DNA of 64,000 bases from Sphingomonadaceae bacterium (GCA_019239915.1 JAFAZF010000058.1:124001-188000); one strand, 5' to 3'; numbered from the stretch's first letter, positions 8,821-17,344 are shown. The notes: generated by a model from the sequence alone, not told the origin. A program made the numbers and translations.

Positions 8821-11199
8821 TCAGGCGGCTTGCGCGACCGCAATTCCCGCGCGCGGCACCACCGGGCGGAACACGATCGCGAGCAGCAGCGCCGTCTCGG
8901 ATCCCGCTTTCTGCGCGGGCGGCGTCACGAACATGAAGCCGGACGGATCGCAGCGATAGAGCCCGCCGGCGGCCGGCTCCATGCCGCGGAACAGCGGCGT
9001 CGCCGCGACCTCGCGCCCGCCGATGCGGTTGAATTCGGTGACGGCGTGGAAGCTCGCCTCCTCGACCTGCACCCATTCGCACAGCCGCCCCCACTGCACC
9101 CCCAGCGAATAGCGCGACGCGCCGACCGGGACGGTCGCGAGATAATAGCCGTCATGCGTCGGGTGCGCGTCGATCTCGGCAATGGTCTGGCTCTGCGCGT
9201 CGGCGATCATCACCGGCAGCTTGAGCGGCCGTGTCTGAAAGTCGCTGTGGCGCAGTTCCAGACCGAAGCGGCGCTGCGCCAGGAAAGTTAGGCTCAGCGG
9301 CAGGCCGTGTGCCTTGAGCTCGGCCGAGAGATACATGCGCGCGGAGTCATGCAGATAAGGCAGTCCGCGCCGGCGAAGGCCGTCGCCCGAGGCCTCGACG
9401 TCGAGCAGGCGGGTGAGATCCTTGGTGCCGAGATTGACGTCGTGGTCGAAGCTCTCGAGCAGCGCGATCTCGCTCTCGGACGGCAGGAAAAGCAGCCGTG
9501 CGAGGATCGCCGCGCTCATGCGGCGCCGCGCGTCGGCATCGTCGGATACGGCCGGGCGGTGCACGCCGATGCCGGCATGAGCGACGAACGCGAGCGCCGC
9601 CTCCTGCACGCGATCGCGCACCGCGCTTTGCGCGCTCTTGACGCCGGCGGCCTTGCGGATGGGCTGGCCCTTCTCGGAATAGTCGATCACCGAGCCTTGC
9701 GCGAGCGTGCACAGCTGCTCGACCACCGCGATCGATTCCGAGAGCGCGATCAAGGCCTTGGTGTCGTAGTGGCGGACGTCGAGCAGGCCGGCCTTGTCGA
9801 AGCCGGGCATGTTCTGCTCGCGCAACAGGAGGTACCGCCCCGCGACCTCAACGCCGAGCCGCGCGCGCAGCACCGGCTCGATCATGTTCTGGACGGTGCC
9901 GTTGTAGCCGAGATCGACGAGGATGATCGTGTCGCCGCGCTCCACGCCGGCCTTGCCGCGCAGATGCGCGATCAGCCGCTCGGCGAAACGGCCCGAGCGC
10001 GTCACGATCCGCTGGATCGCTTCGGGCGCGAGCACCGCCTGCTTGAACCGGCTCTCGTCGCTGCCCGTCGGGCCGCCAGCCTTGACGAGCTTCGCCGCCT
10101 CGCCTTCCGAGAACAGCAGCTGCCGCGCCATCACGTCGACACGGTGCGCGCCGCCCTCGCCGCCGAGATAGTCGCGTATCGCGGCCTCATCTGTGAAGCT
10201 CGCGGCGGTCGCGGTGAAGCGGCTGAGCTCGATCGCCGCCGCCTCATGGCCGAGCGCCGCATAGGCGCGCGCGGGAAGATGGCCGTCGCGCAACAGGAAG
10301 ACCGGCTTGGGCGTGCGGCCGTAGCGTTCGGCGAGCGCGTCCGCCTCGCTCTCCAGCCAGCGCGCGAAGGCGTGCATCATCGGGCCCATCACGTCATGGC
10401 CGAGCACCCAGGCGGAATCGTCGGCCTCGCGCAGCGAGACCGCCGGGCGCTGCGGCTGAAAGGCCGGCGCAGTCGTTCGCACGCTCGGATCGACGAAGGC
10501 GGCGGCGGCGGCCTCGAGCCGCAGGCGATGCTCGGCGGCGGCATCGAACTGGCGAAAATGAACCGCGCGTACGCCGCGCGCGAGTGGTGCCTTGAGGTCG
10601 GCGATCTCGTTGTCGCCGAGGTGGAGGATCGTCGCGGGCAGCACGCGCAGCTCGGCGATCACATCCTCGAACAGGCCGTCCCCCTTGCTGCGGCCGTAAT
10701 GCGACGAGCAGAAGATGCGGTCGATCAGCTGCACGACCTCGTCGCCGGCAGCGGCGGCGATCAGCGCCCACAGCTGCGGCTCGGAAAGATAGGTGTCGGA
10801 AACGATGACGATGCGGAGCCCGCGCCGCTTGGCGTCGCGCATCAGCTCGACCGTAGGCGCAAACGCATAGCAATGGCGCGCCTCCGCGGCGAGTTCGCGT
10901 GCGACCGCCTCCGCCCTGGCTTCGTCGCCCGCGGCGGGAAGCAGCCGCGCATAGATCTGCTCGATCGAGACTTCCGAGGTCTCGGCCTCGAAATGATGCG
11001 CGCGGCGCGCGGCACCCTCGGCCCAGGTGCGCGGCTCGATGCCGCCGCCGGCGATGCCAAGATCGGCGAAGACGTCGCGCGGCATCTGCGCGTTGCGCCA
11101 CAGCAGCGTGTCGAAACAGTCGAGCGAGAGATAGCGCAGCCCCGAGGGCGCATCCGCCAACAGTCTGGCGATTTCGGTGGCGCGTACGGCGCTGGTCAT
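8821..11199 (-). CDS. Large HAD-superfamily protein (792 residues)
   Basis: The first 230 residues form a HAD-type hydrolase domain. The nucleophile motif is seen as LSLDCFDTLLWR (Asp-x-Phe-Asp-Thr), motif II as IVIVSDTYLS, then a conserved Lys region (SSHYGRSKGDG) and the acidic motif as LHLGDNEIADL. All catalytic positions are present. The remaining 560 residues are a second unit with no family I can name, including VFLLRDGHLPARAYAAL and a DTIILVDLGYNGTVQ strand that resembles a second Rossmann-like or HAD-like fold. Such long HAD proteins are often found near surface-polysaccharide genes, but none is adjacent. The substrate is unknown. Confidence 0.75.
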   Translation of the reverse strand: MTSAVRATEIARLLADAPSGLRYLSLDCFDTLLWRNAQMPRDVFADLGIAGGGIEPRTWAEGAARRAHHFEAETSEVSIEQIYARLLPAAGDEARAEAVARELAAEARHCYAFAPTVELMRDAKRRGLRIVIVSDTYLSEPQLWALIAAAAGDEVVQLIDRIFCSSHYGRSKGDGLFEDVIAELRVLPATILHLGDNEIADLKAPLARGVRAVHFRQFDAAAEHRLRLEAAAAAFVDPSVRTTAPAFQPQRPAVSLREADDSAWVLGHDVMGPMMHAFARWLESEADALAERYGRTPKPVFLLRDGHLPARAYAALGHEAAAIELSRFTATAASFTDEAAIRDYLGGEGGAHRVDVMARQLLFSEGEAAKLVKAGGPTGSDESRFKQAVLAPEAIQRIVTRSGRFAERLIAHLRGKAGVERGDTIILVDLGYNGTVQNMIEPVLRARLGVEVAGRYLLLREQNMPGFDKAGLLDVRHYDTKALIALSESIAVVEQLCTLAQGSVIDYSEKGQPIRKAAGVKSAQSAVRDRVQEAALAFVAHAGIGVHRPAVSDDADARRRMSAAILARLLFLPSESEIALLESFDHDVNLGTKDLTRLLDVEASGDGLRRRGLPYLHDSARMYLSAELKAHGLPLSLTFLAQRRFGLELRHSDFQTRPLKLPVMIADAQSQTIAEIDAHPTHDGYYLATVPVGASRYSLGVQWGRLCEWVQVEEASFHAVTEFNRIGGREVAATPLFRGMEPAAGGLYRCDPSGFMFVTPPAQKAGSETALLLAIVFRPVVPRAGIAVAQAA

Positions 11200-11334
11200 G
11201 CTGATCCCCGGCTTGGTCCTTTGCCGGAACCTTGCAGGACGTGGTTGCCAAAGCGTTAACGACGATAGGAGATGACAGCCTTCGCCCCACTAGGAGCCGT
11301 AGCGGGACGCCTCGGGTGGTCCTATAAGCGGACG

Positions 11335-11529
11335 ATGAAACCGACGCCCGGCATGGTGTTCTCTGGCATCATGCTGCCGCTGCTGGCGCTTTGCTACTAC
11401 TGCGGTGTCATCCCGCTCCTCCACTCGCGCGAACGTGCGGTTCGCGAAGCCGATGATCCTCATCGGTTCAATGTCACGGCGGCGGGGCTGCTCGTGGTGC
11501 TTCTTGCTCTACCGTTTCTCTGGCGATGA
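11335..11529 (+). CDS. Small membrane protein, 64 residues
   Basis: It contains two probable transmembrane segments (VFSGIMLPLLALCYYCGVIPLL, here split by a conserved-looking Cys-Tyr-Tyr-Cys, and AAGLLVVLLALPFLW) joined by a charged loop. The ATG at 11335 is preferred over 11272, because the extra residues do not continue the hydrophobic pattern. No family is recognised. Confidence 0.5.
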   Translation: MKPTPGMVFSGIMLPLLALCYYCGVIPLLHSRERAVREADDPHRFNVTAAGLLVVLLALPFLWR

Positions 11530-11619
11530 GTTTTGGCGGCTACCGCGCTATTCTAAGTCGCTTTGATCGGTCGGCGCGTCCACCACTATCGGCCATTCCG
11601 ATCTCCGACCTCATTGGTA

Positions 11620-12072
11620 TCAATGTGCGAAGCGCTGCGGAAAAAACATCATCGACATGATCATGGCGCAAAAGGCCAAGGCGAGGACGAGGCCAAGAAC
11701 CATCTGCTGGCGCACCGCACGCTGATGATCGTCGGTGACGCGATAAGTGATGGTTCGTGCCGCGAAGACGATCGCCGCGTCGGGCGCGCCGAAGAAGAGC
11801 ATGTCGCCTTTCGATGCGGGTAGATGAGCAAGCGGTGAAAAGAACAGGCTCAAGTTGACCAGCGCTGCTATCAAAAGCGCGGTCTGGGGCCACCGCTCGC
11901 CTTGATATTCGGAACCGACCTTCGCGACGAAGATGAGGCATGTGATCGCGCAGGCAATTCGGAAGGTCGTCTTGAAGGGTATGCCGACTTCGTTCTCCAG
12001 CGTGATAGAGAACGCAAGAAATGCGGCGATCCCGAATATCGCCAAAGCGAGGCGCAATAGCCGAGCTTTCAA
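11620..12072 (-). CDS. Integral membrane protein, 150 residues, unknown
   Basis: Four hydrophobic stretches are visible: residues about 5-22, 37-52, 65-80 and 123-143. A cytoplasmic-type charged loop (TITYRVTDDHQRAVRQQ) precedes the last one. The composition is less GC-rich than the neighbours. It follows a 40-residue membrane peptide gene by 34 bases on the same strand, so the two may be co-transcribed. Function unknown. Confidence 0.55.
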   Translation of the reverse strand: MKARLLRLALAIFGIAAFLAFSITLENEVGIPFKTTFRIACAITCLIFVAKVGSEYQGERWPQTALLIAALVNLSLFFSPLAHLPASKGDMLFFGAPDAAIVFAARTITYRVTDDHQRAVRQQMVLGLVLALAFCAMIMSMMFFPQRFAH

Positions 12073-12106
12073 TCTCGGCTGCCCGCGCTGTGATCCGCCC
12101 CTTCCA

Positions 12107-12229
12107 CTAGCGGCCGACCCAGCCTGTCATGATGAGCAGTCCGTAGACAAACCGCGATAGCAGGAGCGCAGCGACGGCTAAGCCAGCGATGATGAGGGTG
12201 GAGGAAGCGAGCGCGTTCCTATTAGACAT
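12107..12229 (-). CDS. Small single-pass membrane peptide, 40 residues
   Basis: Reading from the ATG at 12229 gives MSNRNALASS followed by a continuous hydrophobic helix (TLIIAGLAVAALLLS) and a short tail ending GWVGR. A GGTGAG ribosome site precedes the start. It lies just upstream of the 150-residue membrane protein on the same strand. Coding status rests on the clean start, the hydrophobic helix and position. Confidence 0.45.
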   Translation of the reverse strand: MSNRNALASSTLIIAGLAVAALLLSRFVYGLLIMTGWVGR

Positions 12230-12488
12230 CTCACCACCATATCACGGCCCATGGCAGGTTTCGACTGACCAACCGCCAAAGCCGACTTTCGGCTAACCAC
12301 CACAAGCGGACATTCGCCTTTCCTACATATGCCCCAAGCGCATGATCCCATCCGGCCTTTTGCGATCGTTGAATTCGCGTGACGCTTCACAGCCGAGATC
12401 AGACACGTAAAGTCACAGAACCATGTGACCTTAGTCGTGACGTTAACGGCGACCTCGGCTTTCTTTAGTCGACCCCAAAGGGCAGCGC
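12230..12488. other. Intergenic region with an inverted repeat at 12412-12429
   Basis: No convincing gene. It contains GTCACA-GAACCA-TGTGAC, a perfect 6-6-6 inverted repeat, in a locally AT-richer stretch that probably holds promoters for the minus-strand small membrane genes. No protein binding the repeat can be named. Confidence 0.35.
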
Positions 12489-13112
12489 CTACAAGGGCAG
12501 CCCCTTCGCGCTATAATGATGCCAGGCGAAGATCGCGGCGGCGCCGCGATGGGGGCGCCAGGCTTCGGCGAGCGCGCGGACCTGCTTCTCGCTCGGCCGC
12601 GCGTCCAGCCCCAGCAGCTTGCCGACCTCCGCCTGCACGGCGAGGTCGCCCGCCGGCCAGATGTCGGGCCGCCCCTCAGCGAACAGCAGGTAGATCTCCG
12701 CCGACCAGCGGCCGATGCCCTTGATGCGGGTCAGCGCGGCGATCGCCTCCTCGTCGTCCGCCGGCAGCGCGGCGAGATCGAGCCGGCCGGAGACGATCTC
12801 GTCGGCGAGGCTGCGCGCATAGCTCATCTTCTGGCGCGAGAGGCCAGCGGTGCGCAGCGTCTCGTCGCTCGCTGCGGCGAGCTTTGCGGGATCGGCGATC
12901 GCGCCCAGCCCTTCCTCCAGCCGCCGCCAGATCGCGTTGGCGGAAGCGACGCTGACCTGCTGGCCGATGATCGTCCGCAGCAGCGTCTCGTAGCCGCGTT
13001 CGCGGATCCGCGGCGGCGGATAGCCGACCCGCGCCAGCGCTTGCCCGAAGGCGGGCTCGATCGCCGCCAGCGCGTCGATCGCGCGCTGCAACTGCTCCAC
13101 ACCGAGACCCAT
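12489..13112 (-). CDS. DNA-3-methyladenine glycosylase II (AlkA/HhH-GPD family)
   Basis: This 207-residue enzyme removes alkylated bases from DNA in base-excision repair. The helix-hairpin-helix and following loop are seen as [34 protein letters not shown] with internal breaks; the Gly-Ile-Gly hairpin is intact, and the catalytic Asp is the one in PAGDLA. The [19 protein letters not shown] helix is also typical. It lacks the N-terminal domain of E. coli AlkA and matches the shorter form common in alphaproteobacteria. The ATG at 13112 is chosen since the 83 upstream codons do not match the family. It is divergent from the ferredoxin gene. Confidence 0.9.
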   Translation of the reverse strand: MGLGVEQLQRAIDALAAIEPAFGQALARVGYPPPRIRERGYETLLRTIIGQQVSVASANAIWRRLEEGLGAIADPAKLAAASDETLRTAGLSRQKMSYARSLADEIVSGRLDLAALPADDEEAIAALTRIKGIGRWSAEIYLLFAEGRPDIWPAGDLAVQAEVGKLLGLDARPSEKQVRALAEAWRPHRGAAAIFAWHHYSAKGLPL

Positions 13113-13182
13113 GCCATCCCCTCGCTTGCATATTCGACGCAGTCGCCACATAGCCTGCCGGCGCAAAGAGGAGCCAGAATCA

Positions 13183-13500
13183 ATGCCGAAGCTGACCGTC
13201 ATCACCCGTGAGGGGACCGAGACCACGGTCGATGGCCAGAGCGGGCTGTCGGTGATGGAAGTGATCCGCGACGCCGGCTTCGACGAGTTGCTCGCGCTCT
13301 GCGGTGGCTGCTGCTCCTGCGCGACTTGCCATGTGTTCGTCGAGCCGGGCTTCGACGACAAGCTGCCGAAGATGAGCGACGACGAGAACGACCTGCTCGA
13401 TAGCTCGGATCATCGCCAAGGGAACTCGCGTCTCTCGTGCCAGCTGCCTTTCACCGATGCAGTCGACGGCCTGCGCGTGACGATCGCGCCCGAGGACTGA
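13183..13500 (+). CDS. 2Fe-2S ferredoxin, adrenodoxin/FdxB type
   Basis: A 105-residue electron carrier. Cluster ligands are visible as C-x5-C-x2-C in [13 protein letters not shown] and a fourth cysteine in RLSCQL, the adrenodoxin-type spacing. The acidic DDENDLLD segment is the usual partner-docking helix. Such ferredoxins feed electrons to cytochromes P450, monooxygenases or Fe-S assembly; no partner gene is adjacent. An AAGAGGAG ribosome site precedes the ATG. Confidence 0.92.
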   Translation: MPKLTVITREGTETTVDGQSGLSVMEVIRDAGFDELLALCGGCCSCATCHVFVEPGFDDKLPKMSDDENDLLDSSDHRQGNSRLSCQLPFTDAVDGLRVTIAPED

Positions 13501-13505
13501 GCCTT

Positions 13506-13524
13506 TCCCCTCCGTTGAAGGGGA
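13506..13524. terminator. Short hairpin between convergent genes
   Basis: TCCCCT and AGGGGA pair around a seven-base loop, flanked by T and A residues, between the convergent ferredoxin and RNA methyltransferase genes. It could act in both directions. The stem is short. Confidence 0.35.
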
Positions 13525-13537
13525 GAATTCCTGGTCT

Positions 13538-14290
13538 TCAATACCGCGTCGCCGCCGCATAGAGCGCGATCGCGGCGGCGTTGGAGATATTGAGGCTCTC
13601 CATGCGCGGGCTGATCGGCAGCCGCGCGAGCTGATCGCAATGCACCGCGCTATTGTGCCGCAATCCCTCGCCCTCCGCGCCGAGCACGAGCGCGAGCGGC
13701 CCCTTCCCCATCGCCTCGGCGAGCGTATCCTTGGCGTGACCGGCCAGCCCGATCCGCCAATAGCCCGCCTCCGCGATCGTATCGAGAGCGCGGGCGAGAT
13801 TGACCACGCGCACCCAGGGCACGATCTCGAGCGCGCCCGACGCGGCACGCGCGAGCGCGCCGGATTCGGGCGGCGAGTGGCGATCCTGCGTGACGATGCC
13901 GAGCGCGTCGAACGCCGCCGCCGAACGCAGCACCGCGCCGACATTGTGGGGATCGGTCACCTGGTCGAGCACTACCAGCGGGCGGTTCGCGTCGCCGCCG
14001 CCCTGCTCGAGCAACTCGTCGAGCCAAATGTCGGGCAGCGGCTCGGCCTCGATCACCACGCCCTGATGCGGCGCGTCGGGCGGCACCAGGCGGCCGAGAT
14101 CGGCGACGTCGGCGAAACTCGTCGGCACCGCAGGCGGCAGTTCCGCGGCTGCCGCCGCCTCGCGCGTGACCCAGATGCGGCGCACGACACGCTCGGGGTT
14201 GGCGAGCGCGGCGTGCACCGCGTGCCGCCCCCACAGGCGGATGCGGCCCGAGTTGGGCTGCGACGGACGGTGGCCCTTGCGCATCGTCAC
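13538..14290 (-). CDS. rlmB: TrmH/SpoU-family rRNA 2'-O-methyltransferase (RlmB-like)
   Basis: A 250-residue SPOUT methyltransferase that probably methylates the ribose of a guanosine in 23S rRNA. The N-terminal substrate-binding domain starts GRIRLWGRHAVHAAL. The catalytic domain has the three SpoU motifs: LDQVTDPHNVGAVLRSA (motif 1, with the Asn and Arg), LVLGAEGEGL (motif 2) and LPISPRMESLNISNAAAI (motif 3). These knot residues are all present. Length fits RlmB. It lies immediately upstream of, and divergent from, the tRNA-Tyr gene. The exact target nucleotide is inferred from the family. Confidence 0.9.
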   Translation of the reverse strand: MTMRKGHRPSQPNSGRIRLWGRHAVHAALANPERVVRRIWVTREAAAAAELPPAVPTSFADVADLGRLVPPDAPHQGVVIEAEPLPDIWLDELLEQGGGDANRPLVVLDQVTDPHNVGAVLRSAAAFDALGIVTQDRHSPPESGALARAASGALEIVPWVRVVNLARALDTIAEAGYWRIGLAGHAKDTLAEAMGKGPLALVLGAEGEGLRHNSAVHCDQLARLPISPRMESLNISNAAAIALYAAATRY

Positions 14291-14390
14291 CGCCTATTGC
14301 CTGGACGGCGCGCCCGCAAGCATCGCACCGCTTCGGTTGACAGGCCATGCCGCCTTCGCCAATGAGCGCGGCTCGCTTCGGCGGCGCCAT

Positions 14391-14476
14391 GGAAGGGTGG
14401 CCGAGTGGTTAAAGGCAGCAGACTGTAAATCTGCCCGCGCGAGCGTACGCTGGTTCGAATCCAGCCCCTTCCACCA
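14391..14476 (+). tRNA. tRNA-Tyr (GTA)
   Basis: An 86-nt tRNA with encoded CCA. The acceptor stem pairs GGAAGGG with CCCTTCC, the anticodon stem pairs GCAGA with TCTGC around loop CTGTAAA (anticodon GTA at 14425-14427), a long variable arm follows, and the T-arm is TGGTTCGAATCCA. The 3' 56 bases are repeated at 36703-36758, showing it is the attachment site of the integrative element. The element's end restores these bases, so the tRNA stays intact. Confidence 0.96.
14421..14476 (+). repeat. attL, 56-bp direct repeat within tRNA-Tyr
   Basis: Identical over 56 bases to 36703-36758. It runs from the base before the anticodon loop, through the variable arm and T-arm, to the encoded CCA. The bases just outside differ between the two copies, which defines the ends of the repeat. 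Confidence 0.95.
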
Positions 14477-14481
14477 GCGGC

Positions 14482-15711
14482 CTAAGCCGCTGTTTTGCCG
14501 CTGATAATGCCGACGATCCGCCGATCGTCCGGCTGCTCCGGATCGGCCGGCGTGTGTAGTTCTGGTGTAAGTGTGCCAGGAAAAGGCGTGTTCAGCGCCT
14601 CGATCGCGTTGTCGATGTGGACACCGTGGACGTGGGTGTAGTGCAGCACCATCCCCACCGTCTTGTGACCGCTAATGCGTTGGATCGTCGGAATGTCGGT
14701 GCCGGCCTGGACCAGCCGCGTGATAGCGGTGTGGCGCATCACGTGCGGCGTCACCTTCTGTGGATCGAGCTTGGCCCGTGCAACGGCGCGCTCGAATGGG
14801 ATCCGCATATCTCTCCGGTATGGCAGCTTCGCCCGCCTGTGGGCGGGGAAGACGTACCCGTTCGGATCATCCTCCGTCTCGCGCTGGTGCTTCAACGCCT
14901 CGGCTAGCGCTGGCGTGATCGGCTGCTCGCGCTCGCCGGCCTTGGCCTTGTTGATCCAAATCCGGCGTGTCGCGAAGTCGATCTCGTCATAGCGAACGCG
15001 GACGATCTCGCTGTGCCGCATCGCCGCGCCCAGGCCGAAGGCAACGAATAGCCAAAGCCGGCCATCCTGATCCTGAATCGCTGCTTTCATCAGCGCGTCG
15101 CTCTGCTGCTGGGTCAGCACGCGAATCTGTTTCCGGGCCTCGCGCGGCTTCTCGATCTTCGGCACCTTATCGCCCGGCAGCCACTTCCATTCGACCGCCC
15201 GGTTGAACAGGTGCATCAGGGTCGAGAACTCGCGGTTCACCGTCGCGTCGGTCGCGCCCGAATCGCGGCGCTTCTTCCGGTATTGAAGCAGCGCAAAGTC
15301 CTTGAGCTGATCGAGCCGCTGCGAGCCGAAAACCGGAACGAGATGCTGTTCGAGATGCCGGCGCTTGTTGGCCATGTCCTTGCCGCCGGTCTCCTCCAGC
15401 CGCTTGAGATAGTCCGACGCTGCCTCCTTGAAGCTGCGGTGCAGCTTGCGGCCTTGGGGCAAATCAAGCCGCCCTGCCCTTGCCTCCGTACGGAACTTCT
15501 CGATAGCGCGCTCGGCCTGTTCGCGGGTGACGCCCTCGCTGTCGCGGCCGATGACGCGGTGGACCCGCTGGCCATCGACCATGATGTTGACGCTGTAGCG
15601 GATGTCACCGCTCGCTAGCCGCTCGGCGATGATGCCGTGCTCAGCGAGCTTCTGGCCGAGCTCTAGGGCGCGGACGGCAGGCCGGGTGAGCTTGGTGAAG
15701 CGGAGGCTCAC
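14482..15711 (-). CDS. int: Tyrosine recombinase / integrase
   Basis: A 409-residue phage-type integrase ending six bases from attL. It has an N-terminal DUF4102-like or arm-binding region, a core-binding SAM-like domain (about 110-200, KDMANKRRHLEQHLVPVFG) and a catalytic domain. Catalytic residues are visible: Arg in GLGAAMRHSEIVRVR, His-x-x-Arg in HVMRHTAITRL, His in ISGHKTVGM and the nucleophile Tyr in VLHYTHVH. It starts in an ATGA overlap with the upstream RHH gene, so integrase synthesis is coupled to that protein. It should recombine the tRNA-Tyr 3' end. Confidence 0.95.
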   Translation of the reverse strand: MSLRFTKLTRPAVRALELGQKLAEHGIIAERLASGDIRYSVNIMVDGQRVHRVIGRDSEGVTREQAERAIEKFRTEARAGRLDLPQGRKLHRSFKEAASDYLKRLEETGGKDMANKRRHLEQHLVPVFGSQRLDQLKDFALLQYRKKRRDSGATDATVNREFSTLMHLFNRAVEWKWLPGDKVPKIEKPREARKQIRVLTQQQSDALMKAAIQDQDGRLWLFVAFGLGAAMRHSEIVRVRYDEIDFATRRIWINKAKAGEREQPITPALAEALKHQRETEDDPNGYVFPAHRRAKLPYRRDMRIPFERAVARAKLDPQKVTPHVMRHTAITRLVQAGTDIPTIQRISGHKTVGMVLHYTHVHGVHIDNAIEALNTPFPGTLTPELHTPADPEQPDDRRIVGIISGKTAA

Positions 15712-16484
15712 TCAGGGCTCCCCACAAAGGTAGCGAAGCGACCACTTTCGATTGCTCGCTCCGCAGCGGCTACACCTTCGCGCTGAGCACGGACCGCGCC
15801 AGTGATAGTCTCATCGATCGCAGCTTCTGCGGCGCTGAGCTGGCGAAGCAAGGCACTTCGGCGCTCCCAAAGTTGACGATGTTCGTCATCATCGAACTTC
15901 AGGCCGCCTATCGCCGAAAGCAATAGATTTTGCCCACTTACGCTTCGTGCTGGCGGCATCACGCCAGCAGTCCGAAGATCATCCTCAACTGATTGCAAAT
16001 CCTGTTCGATTTTTGAGCGCTCGCGCTCTGCTTCAAGGATGGCTGGCTCATTCGGCATGGGCGGACGTCGAAGCGCCATTAGCTGAGGGATGCCCTCGAG
16101 GAGACTTCTTCTAACGGCGTGATACGCGACGTAGCTCTCATGCCACGCCGCGCCTGCTTCGGTTTCTGCATCTTCGATCAGAGAAAGGAGCCGTCGGAGC
16201 AACGAAGCCGAAGCCGATCCGCCCAACAGCCGCTCATCATCAAATGAGCGTTCGAGTCGTTGCTCGATCTCCTGAGTAATCGACCGGCCGCGAGCATCTG
16301 CCGCCGCCTTAAGCATGGCCTTGATTGTTGGTGTTGTCCTGACAGCGACGGCTGCACGCTTCGCTTCGTCGCGCTCAGAGGGCCGCCCACCGCGCCGAAC
16401 AGCGCCCGTTTCCTCACTCTGCACAGCCAACATTCCCGAACCGTCCATAAGATACCGCAACGTATGCATCGCATGATCTTGCAA
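15708..16484 (-). CDS. Ribbon-helix-helix DNA-binding protein with coiled-coil C-terminus
   Basis: This 258-residue protein is translated just before the integrase. Residues about 45-85 (AAVAVRTTPTIKAMLKAAAD then GRSITQEIEQRLERSF) look like an Arc/MetJ-type ribbon-helix-helix domain. The remainder is alpha-helical and Glu/Arg-rich, with likely coiled coils around ILEAERERSKIEQDLQSVEDD. RHH proteins beside integrases often act as recombination directionality or repressor proteins. The start could be one of several internal ATGs in the first 20 codons. It is divergent from the AlpA-like gene over a 70-base gap with an inverted repeat. Confidence 0.65.
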   Translation of the reverse strand: MQDHAMHTLRYLMDGSGMLAVQSEETGAVRRGGRPSERDEAKRAAVAVRTTPTIKAMLKAAADARGRSITQEIEQRLERSFDDERLLGGSASASLLRRLLSLIEDAETEAGAAWHESYVAYHAVRRSLLEGIPQLMALRRPPMPNEPAILEAERERSKIEQDLQSVEDDLRTAGVMPPARSVSGQNLLLSAIGGLKFDDDEHRQLWERRSALLRQLSAAEAAIDETITGAVRAQREGVAAAERAIESGRFATFVGSPE

Positions 16485-16517
16485 AGCAAGGGTTGAGGTG
16501 GCACAAATTGGTGCAAC

Positions 16518-16542
16518 GCGGGCATTGCGGGAACATGCCCGC
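16518..16542. promoter_or_regulatory. Inverted repeat in the divergent int/alpA control region
   Basis: GCGGGCAT and ATGCCCGC form a perfect 8-9-8 inverted repeat midway between the integrase operon and the AlpA-like gene, 14 bases before the latter's start and over its ribosome-site approach. A second imperfect dyad, GCAC-AAATTG-GTGC, lies just upstream. They are likely operators for the RHH or AlpA-like protein. Confidence 0.45.
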
Positions 16543-16555
16543 CGATGGAGGTGGT

Positions 16556-16753
16556 ATGGACGAGATCAAGGTTATGGTTCTTCCGGACGGTCGCCTCGAC
16601 CGCGCCAACGCCGCGAAGTTCCTGGGTTATCAGCCCAAAACGCTGGCCGAGTGGCATAGGCTCGGCAAAGGCCCCCGCTCCCGTCTCGTGGGCGGCCGGC
16701 GCTTCTACTTCATCGAGGATCTGCGCGCCTTTGCGCAGGGCGTCGCGGCCTAA
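16556..16753 (+). CDS. AlpA/excisionase-like helix-turn-helix protein
   Basis: A 65-residue MerR-type winged helix protein. The pattern LDRANAAKFLGYQPKTLAEW, then GKGPRSRLVGGRRFYFIEDLRAF, is the usual layout of AlpA-like or Xis-like DNA-binding proteins: recognition helix, wing with Arg-Arg-x-Tyr, and a final helix. It is the first rightward gene of the element and has a strong GGAGG site. It may control excision or switch the right operon on. The exact role is inferred. Confidence 0.75.
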   Translation: MDEIKVMVLPDGRLDRANAAKFLGYQPKTLAEWHRLGKGPRSRLVGGRRFYFIEDLRAFAQGVAA

Positions 16754-16759
16754 TGCGTG

Positions 16760-16963
16760 ATGGCAACCGCATTCCGGGCAAGCGGCCCCAAAACGCGAAA
16801 GGCCGGCGTCGCCACAACGCCGGCCCCCGCAATTTTCATCAACTCAGGCGCCAGCACAAATAACGACTTCGACCCGCAAGCGCAATTGCTCGCCGCGCGC
16901 TTCGGCCTCTCGGCGCCGCTCGCGTCGCTGGTGCTGGGCATGCTTCGGGAGCGGCGGCAGTGA
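16760..16963 (+). CDS. Small element protein, unknown (67 residues)
   Basis: A short gene with a basic N-terminus (ASGPKTRKAG) and an Ala/Leu-rich C-terminal helix (AQLLAARFGLSAPLASLVLG). It ends in an overlap with the next start codon, as do the following genes, which argues that it is translated. The start may be GTG 16757 or ATG 16760. No family recognised. Confidence 0.5.
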   Translation: MATAFRASGPKTRKAGVATTPAPAIFINSGASTNNDFDPQAQLLAARFGLSAPLASLVLGMLRERRQ

Positions 16964-17160
16964 GCGCGCCGTTCGAAAGCTACCAGTCCGCCGCCCGCGC
17001 CCTGTTCAACGGCGCCGAGCTGAAATCGCGCGAAGGTCAATTCGTCGGCGGCCTCGCCTTCAGCGACGGCCCGCTGACCGATAAGCAGCTGAACTGGCTG
17101 CGCGTTCTGCTCGCCCGCCATGGTTTGCCGCCTCTGGATCAGGAGGCGACGCATGGCTGA
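16960..17160 (+). CDS. Small element protein, unknown (66 residues)
   Basis: It starts with GTG in a GTGA overlap with the previous stop. The FVGGLAFSDGPLTDKQLNWL stretch, followed by a short helix (RVLLARHGLPPL), resembles small proteins found beside phage primases, which suggests an accessory role in replication. This is an inference from position. No enzyme motif is visible. Confidence 0.55.
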   Translation: MSAPFESYQSAARALFNGAELKSREGQFVGGLAFSDGPLTDKQLNWLRVLLARHGLPPLDQEATHG

Positions 17161-17344
17161 TCACGCGATCTATATTCGTCCCGAACCCTTCGGCTGCGGC
17201 TACGACATCGTAATCGAGCCGCCGATCCTCCACGCTCGCTACAACGCCGAGCGCGGGACCGTGAAGGCGGCACGGCGCTACGCGGACAGCATCCGCATCG
17301 TCACCGGCTTCAAGGTCGTTGATGAGACGGGAGAGCCGCGGTGA
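17153..17344 (+). CDS. Small element protein, unknown (63 residues)
   Basis: The start at 17153 overlaps the previous gene by 8 bases and follows a GGAGGCG ribosome site. The sequence looks like a compact alpha/beta protein with strands DHAIYIRPEP and YDIVIEPPIL and a C-terminal strand IRIVTGFKVVDE. No family recognised. It is part of the overlapping early cassette. Confidence 0.55.
   Translation: MADHAIYIRPEPFGCGYDIVIEPPILHARYNAERGTVKAARRYADSIRIVTGFKVVDETGEPR

Noticed and set aside
9307-11259. 650-residue open frame antisense to the HAD-type gene
   Set aside because: No motif or start signal; mirror of a well supported minus-strand gene.
12178-12390. 70-residue minus-strand ORF
   Set aside because: Overlaps a better 40-residue membrane peptide frame, and has no ribosome site or family pattern.
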